A stretch of DNA of 7,909 nt, taken from Planctomycetota bacterium. GTDB lineage: Bacteria; Planctomycetota; UBA1135; JALUZX01. Below are positions 1 to 6,344 of this stretch, one piece after another. The notes under the pieces were generated by a model. It searched no databases. It had not been told where the DNA came from and saw nothing but the letters and a program-made list of their open reading frames with translations. The stretch's first letter is position 1. Every line of letters begins with the position of its first letter. The DNA lies in NCBI GenBank assembly GCA_027011425.1, contig JALUZX010000505.1, positions 1 through 7,909 of the forward strand, read 5' to 3'. Made by a program: the position numbers and the translations under genes.

Positions 1-1980
1 GGGGTGGGGGCCACGATGGACTCCATGGACCTGGAGCGGGAGCGGGGGATCACCATCGCCTCGGCCTCCACCTACACGACCTGGCGGGACCACCAGATCA
101 ACATCATCGATACCCCGGGGCACGTGGACTTCACCATCGAGGTGGAGCGGTCGCTCCGGGTCCTGGACGGGGCGATCCTCGTGCTTTGCGGCGTGGCGGG
201 CGTCCAGAGCCAGTCCATCACGGTGGACCGCCAGATGCGGCGCTACAGGGTTCCCAGGATCGCCTTCGTCAACAAGCTGGACCGGGTGGGTGCCAACCCG
301 GGAAGGGTGGAGGAGCAGCTCCGGGAGCGGCTGGGACTCAACGCCTCTCTCATGCAGGCACCCATCGGCCTGGAAGCGGATTTCCAGGGCGTGGTGGACC
401 TGGTCACCATGAAAGCACTCTACTTCGACGGCCCGGCGGGGGAGACCGTGCGGGAAGCCCCCATTCCCGAGGAGGTCCGCCTCGAGGCGGAGGCCCGCCG
501 GGAGGTCCTTCTGGAAAACCTCTCCCGCTTCGACGACGAACTCCTGGAGGCCCTGCTGGAAGAGAGAGATGTCTCCGAGGATGTCATCCGCCGGGCGGCC
601 CGCAAGGGGGTCCTTTCCCTGGAATTCTGCCCCGTCTTCCTGGGATCGGCCTACAAGAACAAGGGGGTGCAGCCCCTTCTGGACGCGGTGGTGGAATACC
701 TGCCCTCGCCTTCGGACGTCACCAATTACGCCCTGGACACCTCCCGCAACGAAGAAGAGGTCCCCATCCGGGCCGACAGGGACGCCCCCTTTCTGGCCTA
801 CGCCTTCAAGCTGGAAGACGGCCCCTACGGCCAGCTCACCTACCTCCGGATCTACCAGGGCATGCTGAAAAAAGGCGACACCGTGATCCACGCCAGGACG
901 GGGCGCAAGGTCAAGATCGGCCGGCTCGTCCGCCTCCACGCGGACAAGATGGAGGAGATCGAGGATGCCGGCGCGGGGGACATCGTGGCCCTTTTCGGGA
1001 TCGATTGCGCCTCTGGGGATACCTTCCGGGCCGAGGGGGTGACCCTGGTCCTGGCCTCCATGCACGTGCCCGAGCCCGTGGTGCACCTGGCGGTGGCTCC
1101 GGTGGACCGGAAAGCCGGGGGGAACCTCTCCCGGGCCCTCCAGCGCTTCACCAAGGAGGATCCCACCTTCCGGGTCCGCCACGACCCCCAGAGCGGGGAG
1201 ACGGTGATCTCGGGGATGGGGGAACTCCAGCTCGAGGTCTACCTGGAACGGATGAAGCGCGAATACGGGGCGGAGGTCACGGTGGGCGCCCCCCAGGTGG
1301 CCTACAGGGAGAGGCTCACCCGGACGGTGGAGTTCGATTACACCCACAAGAAGCAGACCGGCGGGGCCGGGCAATACGCCCGGATCATCGGGACCATGGG
1401 GCCCTCGGAGGAGGGGGTCTTCGAATACCGTTGCGAAGTCCGCGGAGGGAATGTGCCGAGAGAGTTCATTCCGTCGGTGGAAAAGGGCTTCCGGTCCGTC
1501 CTGGCCGAGGGCCCCTTTCTCGGGGTCCCCGTGGACGGGCTGGTGGTGACCCTCGTGGACGGGGCTCATCACGCCGTGGACTCCTCCGACATGGCCTTCC
1601 AGGCCGCGGCCCGGGGGGCCTTCCGGAAGTTCTATCCCAAGGGAAAGCCTATCGCCCTGGAGCCCATCATGAACGTCTCCGTGGAAGGTCCCGCCGAGTT
1701 CCAGGGGAACATCGTGGCCACCGTGCTCCAGCGCCGGGGCATCCTGATCGGCACCTCCGAGGAGGAGGGCTTCGTCAGGATCGAGGCCGAGGTTCCCCTG
1801 GCGGAGATGTTCGGATACGCCACGGCTTTACGCTCCGCCACCCAGGGAAAGGCGGAGTTCACCATGGAGTTCCACCGCTACGCCCCCGTGCCGGCGGAAC
1901 TGCAGGAAGAACTGGCCAGGACCCTGCGGGAGCGCAGGGAAGAGAAGCGGAGCCCCAAGGGCTCGGGGAGAAAGAAATGA
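1..1980 (+). CDS. fusA: Elongation factor G, spdEFG1 / mitochondrial EFG1 type (5' partial)
   Basis: This is a translational GTPase that drives mRNA-tRNA translocation on the ribosome in the cytoplasm. The frame is open from base 1. The first visible residues (GVGATMDSMDLERERGIT) are the end of switch I, so the start codon and the G1 P-loop, roughly 40-50 residues, lie outside the window; the internal GTG and ATG codons are not starts. Visible motifs are G3 DTPGH (109-123), G4 NKLD (271-282) and G5 GSAY (643-654). These are followed by domain II/III with FGIDCASGDTF (994-1026), domain IV with HKKQTGGAGQY (1345-1377) and its tip near DGAHHAVDSSD (from 1558), and domain V with EFQGNIV and MFGYATALRSATQG (from 1807). 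FGIDCAS, GGAGQY (ordinary EF-G has GGRGQY), GGNVPREF and EFQG are features I know from mitochondrial EFG1 and bacterial spdEFG1. The C-terminus is a basic tail. The stop overlaps the next start by 4 bases. Subtype assignment is from remembered sequences, not an alignment run. Confidence 0.97.
   Translation, partial: GVGATMDSMDLERERGITIASASTYTTWRDHQINIIDTPGHVDFTIEVERSLRVLDGAILVLCGVAGVQSQSITVDRQMRRYRVPRIAFVNKLDRVGANPGRVEEQLRERLGLNASLMQAPIGLEADFQGVVDLVTMKALYFDGPAGETVREAPIPEEVRLEAEARREVLLENLSRFDDELLEALLEERDVSEDVIRRAARKGVLSLEFCPVFLGSAYKNKGVQPLLDAVVEYLPSPSDVTNYALDTSRNEEEVPIRADRDAPFLAYAFKLEDGPYGQLTYLRIYQGMLKKGDTVIHARTGRKVKIGRLVRLHADKMEEIEDAGAGDIVALFGIDCASGDTFRAEGVTLVLASMHVPEPVVHLAVAPVDRKAGGNLSRALQRFTKEDPTFRVRHDPQSGETVISGMGELQLEVYLERMKREYGAEVTVGAPQVAYRERLTRTVEFDYTHKKQTGGAGQYARIIGTMGPSEEGVFEYRCEVRGGNVPREFIPSVEKGFRSVLAEGPFLGVPVDGLVVTLVDGAHHAVDSSDMAFQAAARGAFRKFYPKGKPIALEPIMNVSVEGPAEFQGNIVATVLQRRGILIGTSEEEGFVRIEAEVPLAEMFGYATALRSATQGKAEFTMEFHRYAPVPAELQEELARTLRERREEKRSPKGSGRKK
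1965..1970 (+). promoter_or_regulatory. Ribosome binding site of the P-loop gene
   Basis: GGGGAG lies inside the last codons of the EF-G gene, 6 bases before the ATG at 1977. It supports this ATG as the start and, with the ATGA overlap, suggests translational coupling with EF-G. Confidence 0.7.
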
Positions 1981-2672
1981 CCCAAGGAGTGAACAGGCCG
2001 CTGAAGACTTTTTTCAAGGTGATCCAGGGTGGTTTGGGGGAGGGGAACCTGGGCCTTCTCATGAGCCGGCACGGAACGGGAAAGGCCTCGGTCCTGGTCT
2101 CCCTCTCGGTGGACCACGCCATGGAAGGCAAGAATTCCCTCCACGTTGCGGTGGGCAAATCCGTTCGGGACGTGCGGTCCCACCACGACCAGGTCTTCCG
2201 CCAGCTCGTAGGGAGCCTGAATCTCCCCAACCGGGAGGCCCTCTGCTCGCTCGTCAACAGGCACCAGCAGTTCTACACTTTCCGGGAGGGCGCCTTCGAC
2301 ACGGCCCGGCTGGCCCAGACCCTGGACTTTCTTTCGGAGCACGCCGAGTTCAACCCCGAGGTGGTGGAAATCACGGGCTGGCCGGACTTCCGGGAAATTC
2401 CGCGTGAAGAACTGGAAGGCCTCAAGGCCCTGGCCCTGGAGCGGGGATTGAAGATCTGGCTTACGGCCCACACCAAGCGGGACGACGAGATCGCCCCGGG
2501 AGGGCTGCCCGTCCAGTTGGACCGGGTCCAGGATCTCTTCACCGTGTTGATCTCCCTGGAGCCCCAGGGAGAGGAGGTGCGGCTCAATTTCCTCAAGGTG
2601 AAGGACCAGGCCCCGGCGGCCAGGATCAACCTCCTCTACGACCCGGCCACCCAGTTGCTCCGGTGGTATTGA
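1977..2672 (+). CDS. RecA/KaiC-like P-loop protein with degenerate Walker motifs
   Basis: This gene encodes a predicted cytoplasmic protein of 231 residues with a RecA/KaiC-like fold, of unknown role. The start is the ATG in an ATGA overlap with the EF-G stop, preceded by GGGGAG. Residues 26-40 form a strand and a Walker A-like loop, SRHGTGKAS (30-38), where the usual Thr/Ser after GK is Ala37 and the next residue is Ser38. The region around 126-135 (NPEVVEITGW) sits where related proteins as I remember them have the Walker B strand ending in Asp-Gly; here the Asp position is Thr133. Residues 159-166 (KIWLTAHT) look like the following core strand, with Thr/His as in RecA-type motif III. Residues 187-195 are another core strand. 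No signal peptide or membrane segment is visible. The family resembles small 'cytoplasmic protein' ATPases of deltaproteobacteria, but I cannot name it. If both losses hold in an alignment, the protein probably binds nucleotide weakly or not at all. Tight linkage to EF-G suggests, but does not prove, a translation-related job. Confidence 0.87.
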   Translation: MTQGVNRPLKTFFKVIQGGLGEGNLGLLMSRHGTGKASVLVSLSVDHAMEGKNSLHVAVGKSVRDVRSHHDQVFRQLVGSLNLPNREALCSLVNRHQQFYTFREGAFDTARLAQTLDFLSEHAEFNPEVVEITGWPDFREIPREELEGLKALALERGLKIWLTAHTKRDDEIAPGGLPVQLDRVQDLFTVLISLEPQGEEVRLNFLKVKDQAPAARINLLYDPATQLLRWY

Positions 2673-2720
2673 CAGGGCGGGATGCCCATTCCGGGACGAC
2701 CGCCGGGCCGGCGAGGGGGG

Positions 2721-2771
2721 GAAAAAGAAACGGGGGCGGCCTGCCGGCCGCCCCCGTTCGTCTTGGTGTTT
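2721..2771. terminator. Intrinsic terminator between convergent genes, best on the minus strand
   Basis: A perfect 11-bp GC stem (2731-2741 pairing with 2746-2756) closes a 4-base loop, TGCC. Read on the minus strand, the stem is followed at once by TTTCTTTTTC (complement of 2721-2730), a classic T-tract, so it ends the C25 peptidase transcript 28 bases after its stop. Read on the plus strand, it is followed by the looser TTCGTCTTGGTGTTT (2757-2771), so it may also stop the EF-G operon 58 bases after its last stop codon. Confidence 0.82.
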
Positions 2772-2783
2772 ACGCCCGGGGGA

Positions 2784-5700
2784 TCACCTGTAGATCCGCG
2801 ACATGTAGGCGTTGCTCATGGTAACCCCGAGAGGATTGGCGGTCCTGTCGATGAGGAGCCACTGGGAGTAGAACAAGCCACCGATGAGGGTCGGGTTGTT
2901 GGGGATCCTGACCATCACGTAGAGCCTGCCTTTCCCAGCGCCGGAGCCGGAGGTAGTCCAGCCGAAGGCCACGTCGAAGGCGGACCGGACGAAGTTGCCC
3001 GGGGCGCCCAGGGGGCCCAGATCGAAGGGCAGGCGCAGGGGACCCCACTGGGTCCGGCTGGCGCCGAAGCCCAGGATGGCCGGCACGTGCCCGGGGGCGC
3101 CGTAGAGCCTGAGCCTCCACCACATGTTGAGGTGCGGGGTGCCCAGGTAGACCTGGACCGGGTAGAAGCCGCCCGTTCCCCTGCCTCCGTCTCCGTAGCA
3201 GTAGGCATACCCTGTACGTTCCCTCAGGTAGGCGATGGCGGTGACGCTGGCGGCGCGTTTCGTCCCGAGGAGGGCGACCTGGTTGGCGCCGTGGCTCCTG
3301 GACAGAACGTCCAGCGCCCCGTCCCGGCTTCCCAGCCACCAATCGTAGGTGTGGTAGTTGAGGCAACCCGAGTTGAGGCGGTTGGGGTTGTATTTGCCCT
3401 TGGCGGCATTCCAGCTACCGGTGTGATAGTGCCTGTAGACGGAGCCGTTGGTTCTCCGGATCCAGGCCACATCACCATAGACGCCGATGGCCACAAGGTA
3501 GTAACCGGCGTAGATCTGGAGATTCACGGGACCGAAGAAGGATCCCGTGGATAGGGTCTTGGGAAGCACGCCGACCTTGGTGGTGGCGTGGGTGGTGATG
3601 CTCCAGCGCCAGATCTGCTCCTGGCCGCCGGAAGCGGAGTTCCACGTGGCCACGTAGAGGTCGCTTCCGATCCCGACCATGGCGTTTCCGATGCCCTGGA
3701 ACCCGCTGACGGCGGTGAGGTTCTTTTCGAGCTTCACCGGGCCGCCGGCCGCCGGGACGGAGGAGATGACCGCGCCCTTCCTGGAGCTGTTCTGGTGGAC
3801 CGTGTAGATCCGCCCTCTGTAGTAGTAGAGCTGGGCCAGGTTTCCGCCGGAGAAAGCCGTGGAATTCAGCCTTCTCAAGTAGGTCATGCTATAGCCTGAA
3901 CCGGCGGGCTTGATGTGGAAGTAATAGACGTCGCCCGCGCTCGTACCCCTCCTGATGGTGGACAGGTATCCATAGATCGTGCCCGTCGTGGTGGAGACGG
4001 TGGTCACGAGCAGGGCGTTGATGCCGGTGGTGTTGAAGATCGAGGGAAGGGCCACTCGCTTGGAGAGGGCCGTATTCGCATCGGTGATCCAGAGCTGGCC
4101 GTTGTATTTGCTCCCAACGGTGATGTTGATGGACGACAGGAACCTGGGCGCGATCCGGGTCACCGCCGGGGTGATGGTGATGCTTCCCTGGTAGGGGCGG
4201 CGGTCCTTGGCCGTCACCGTGACCAGCATGGCGCCGGGAGTAGTGGGATGAACAGAGAAGTTCACCTTGCCGGTGGAGCCGGTGTAACCCACGGCGAAGA
4301 CCTGGGTGCCCTTGTAGAGGCAGACCCTGGCGCCCCTCACGTAGGAGGAGCCGCTCTTGACGGTGATGGTGACCATGTGGGATCCCACGGTGAGACTCGA
4401 GGGCTTGTAGACGGTCAGGGTGCTGGGGGCCTTGGACCAGAGGTTGGTCCTCCCGTCACCGGCCCACCAGTACATCCGGGCGTTGTGCCTGCCGTAGGTC
4501 CCCATGGAGATCAGCTTGACCACGCCCTTGTACCAGAAGGAGTAGATATTAGTCAGCTTGTTCTGGAAGATCGCCCGGTAGAGTTCCTTGTCGAACTCGT
4601 GGTTGGGCGTCGTATACGAAGGCTGGGTGGCGCCCAGGCTCGCCACGGCGGCGTCGTTGGCCCGCATCCAGGCTTCCTGGAGGCATGTGCCATACTGGAA
4701 GTTGCCGTTGTAGCAGGCGATGTTGAAGACGATGGGAGTCTTGTCGCCGTTGTGGAGGGCGTTGACGTAGCTCACCGAGTATCCGCCCGAATGGGTGTTC
4801 CACCCGCTGGCCCATTGGGTGGTGCTCCCGTGGCCGCGGTAGTTCACCAGGCCCACGCCGCCGTTGATGTAGGTGCTGACCGTGGAGTTGGAGACGGCGG
4901 AGTTGTTGCCGTACTGCTTGATGATCGTCCATCCGCTGGAGCCCAGGGGACCGTGGGCGATCTGCTCGGAACAACCCACGTACTTGTGCGGCGCTCCCTG
5001 CCTGTGAGCGGCCAGGATGGTCTTGGTGAACCAGGATCCCGAGGGCGGGTTCTGCTCGTACTTGAGAATCTTCGCGACCTGGTGGGCGATCTGGCTGGCC
5101 GAGGTCCCGGAGAGACGGCCGAGGCCCACGTCGGGATAGAGGTCCGGGTTGCTTCCGCCTGTCAGGCAGGCGTACCACATGTCGGAGCGGTCTCCGCTCC
5201 AGTAGTACCAGGGGATCTGGGCGTAGTCGCCGACCAGCACCACGTATTTAAGGTGTCCGCCGGAGAAGCGGCTCTGGATGTAACTCTTGATCGTGGCGGC
5301 GCTGGTGGAATTCGTGGTGACCAGTTCGGTCTTGTAGCCCTGCCTTTTCCGCCAGTTGATGAGGTTGGTCACACCGGGGGCGAGGGAGGAATTGGCGATC
5401 ACCAGGTATTCCGTCGTGGAGGCCGTGGGTTCCACGGGGGGATTGGTCGTGGAGGGAAGGAAGGAGAAGTTGGCCACCGTGCTCTTGGCCAGGGCCAGGA
5501 ATTCCTCGGGCACCACCACGGAGGGCCAGGAGGCGGGAGGGTTGGCCGGGTTTACGTCGAAGACCATCCGGGCCGCCACGCCGACGAGAGTTCCGTCGCC
5601 CTTGGCCTGGAACGGATGGATCCTAAGGGTCACCAGGGGGAGGGTCCTCCAGAGGCCGTGATGGGCCACCTCGACCTGGGCCGAGGGGTAGGCCAGCCCC

Positions 5701-6113
5701 GGCGCCGCCGGCTGAGGCGGCTGGTGATGTTCCCCTTCGAGTTCCGGCTTGGGCGCCATCCGGACCTTCAAGGACCTGGGGAGGACCCAGGCGGCGGACC
5801 GGAAGTTCACCGTGGGAAGAGCCTCGTTCGGGAGAGCCAGGGTGCAGGCCAGGAAGGAGAGTTCAGGCCTTCCTTCGTCCATCGTGGGAAGGCCTTGGGG
5901 AAGACGGACGCGCCAGCCGTTAGCGGTCTTTTCCGCCCAGAAACCTGGGACTGTGACCTCCACCTGGATGGCCTGGGTGGTGCTGGAAAGGACGCGCACC
6001 GTGGGTGTGGAGCCCGGGGCGGCTCCCTGTTTCAGGGGAATCCAGTCTGCCCCGGAGGCCAGGCCTCCCAGGAGACCAGAAACAGCGAGAAAGAAGAGAA
6101 TCCGATGTCGCAT
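2784..6113 (-). CDS. Secreted gingipain-like cysteine peptidase (family C25), multidomain
   Basis: This gene encodes a predicted exported endopeptidase of 1109 residues. The start ATG is set by a GGAGGT 8 bases upstream. Residues 1-21 are a Sec signal peptide (basic MRHR, hydrophobic core, likely cut near ASGA-D). Residues about 24-215 resemble the gingipain prosegment. Residues about 234-560 are the C25 domain: VVLVGDYAQIP (291-301), YPDVGLGRL (326-334), the catalytic His428 in NYRGHG and the nucleophile Cys467 in FNIACYNG. Gingipains have the same His-then-Cys order. Residues about 564-648 look like the Ig-like domain that follows the catalytic domain in gingipains. Residues about 655-1000 are rich in beta strands, Tyr, Trp and Gly; a beta-propeller is possible but unproven. 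Residues about 1003-1109 form a tail domain with LPFDLGPLGAPG (1028-1039) and IPNNP (1070-1074). No Bacteroidetes type IX sorting domain was recognised, so export beyond the inner membrane must use another route. Cleavage specificity (Arg or Lys) cannot be read from the sequence. The gene appears monocistronic. Confidence 0.93.
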   Translation of the reverse strand: MRHRILFFLAVSGLLGGLASGADWIPLKQGAAPGSTPTVRVLSSTTQAIQVEVTVPGFWAEKTANGWRVRLPQGLPTMDEGRPELSFLACTLALPNEALPTVNFRSAAWVLPRSLKVRMAPKPELEGEHHQPPQPAAPGLAYPSAQVEVAHHGLWRTLPLVTLRIHPFQAKGDGTLVGVAARMVFDVNPANPPASWPSVVVPEEFLALAKSTVANFSFLPSTTNPPVEPTASTTEYLVIANSSLAPGVTNLINWRKRQGYKTELVTTNSTSAATIKSYIQSRFSGGHLKYVVLVGDYAQIPWYYWSGDRSDMWYACLTGGSNPDLYPDVGLGRLSGTSASQIAHQVAKILKYEQNPPSGSWFTKTILAAHRQGAPHKYVGCSEQIAHGPLGSSGWTIIKQYGNNSAVSNSTVSTYINGGVGLVNYRGHGSTTQWASGWNTHSGGYSVSYVNALHNGDKTPIVFNIACYNGNFQYGTCLQEAWMRANDAAVASLGATQPSYTTPNHEFDKELYRAIFQNKLTNIYSFWYKGVVKLISMGTYGRHNARMYWWAGDGRTNLWSKAPSTLTVYKPSSLTVGSHMVTITVKSGSSYVRGARVCLYKGTQVFAVGYTGSTGKVNFSVHPTTPGAMLVTVTAKDRRPYQGSITITPAVTRIAPRFLSSINITVGSKYNGQLWITDANTALSKRVALPSIFNTTGINALLVTTVSTTTGTIYGYLSTIRRGTSAGDVYYFHIKPAGSGYSMTYLRRLNSTAFSGGNLAQLYYYRGRIYTVHQNSSRKGAVISSVPAAGGPVKLEKNLTAVSGFQGIGNAMVGIGSDLYVATWNSASGGQEQIWRWSITTHATTKVGVLPKTLSTGSFFGPVNLQIYAGYYLVAIGVYGDVAWIRRTNGSVYRHYHTGSWNAAKGKYNPNRLNSGCLNYHTYDWWLGSRDGALDVLSRSHGANQVALLGTKRAASVTAIAYLRERTGYAYCYGDGGRGTGGFYPVQVYLGTPHLNMWWRLRLYGAPGHVPAILGFGASRTQWGPLRLPFDLGPLGAPGNFVRSAFDVAFGWTTSGSGAGKGRLYVMVRIPNNPTLIGGLFYSQWLLIDRTANPLGVTMSNAYMSRIYR

Positions 6114-6146
6114 GAAAAAGAACCTCCATGTTCTGGGAAAAAGAAC
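6114..6146 (-). repeat. 10-bp direct repeat in the C25 leader
   Basis: GAAAAAGAAC on the plus strand occurs at 6114-6123 and again at 6137-6146, 23 bases apart start to start. On the transcript this gives GUUCUUUUUC twice, one copy spanning the loop of the leader hairpin and one lying between the ribosome binding site and the start codon. Confidence 0.6.
6122..6127 (-). promoter_or_regulatory. Strong ribosome binding site of the C25 peptidase gene
   Basis: On the minus strand this reads GGAGGT, 8 bases before the ATG at 6113, an almost ideal Shine-Dalgarno sequence. It fixes the start that leaves an intact signal peptide. Confidence 0.85.
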
Positions 6147-6148
6147 AT
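6128..6148 (-). promoter_or_regulatory. Leader stem-loop abutting the C25 ribosome binding site
   Basis: A perfect inverted repeat, ATGTTCT (6128-6134) and AGAACAT (6142-6148), encloses a 7-base loop. In the minus-strand transcript it forms a 7-bp, AU-rich hairpin that ends exactly where GGAGGU begins. It could modulate ribosome access or mRNA stability. With only two G-C pairs it is weak, and chance is possible. Confidence 0.4.
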
Positions 6149-6344
6149 CTCCGGGTTCCCCCCAGTTGGGAAGCCGGTTTGAGACATTGGACCAGGTTGA
6201 AATGCTGAAGGAGGCTCACCCCGAATGGGGGCGGGAGGGGAGCCCTGGAAAAACAATACTATGCTGTGACGGATTAGGTATGGATGAGGTTCCGGAAAAA
6301 GCTTCCTTCAATTAATAGGTAATAGGGGAGAATCCTGGAAGGTT
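6149..6344. other. Intergenic region upstream of the C25 gene, with an AT-rich patch
   Basis: With the leader elements, 231 bases separate the C25 start from the stop of the upstream glycosyltransferase gene on the same strand. The part at about 6250-6325 is clearly richer in A/T than the rest of the window and is the likeliest place for the C25 promoter. I could not find a convincing -35/-10 pair; the best -10-like hexamer on the minus strand is TAGTAT (6256-6261). The stretch next to it, 6227-6240, is G-rich with three G runs. No credible small gene or RNA was seen, and no strong terminator for the glycosyltransferase gene. Confidence 0.5.

Noticed and set aside
186..1976. The upstream part of an 828-codon plus-strand frame that ends in the P-loop gene
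   Set aside because: This part is out of frame with EF-G and reads as Gly/Arg/Pro-rich nonsense. Only the part from the ATG at 1977 is a real gene.
2682..3554. A 290-codon plus-strand frame after the P-loop gene
   Set aside because: It runs through the terminator and then antisense to the C25 gene, with no domain and a composition typical of a shadow frame.
3915..6182. A 755-codon open frame on the plus strand opposite the C25 gene
   Set aside because: Its translation is a low-complexity mix of Gly, Val, Asp, Arg and His with no domain, as expected for the antisense of a GC-rich gene. The minus strand has a signal peptide, a catalytic dyad and a ribosome binding site.
6227..6240. A possible G-quadruplex in the C25 leader region
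   Set aside because: Only three G runs of three or more are present; no fourth run lies within a suitable distance.
6294..6344. A possible terminator after the glycosyltransferase gene (CTTCC and GGAAG followed by CTTTTT on the minus strand)
   Set aside because: The stem is only about 5 bp with a loop of around 30 bases, too weak to call.
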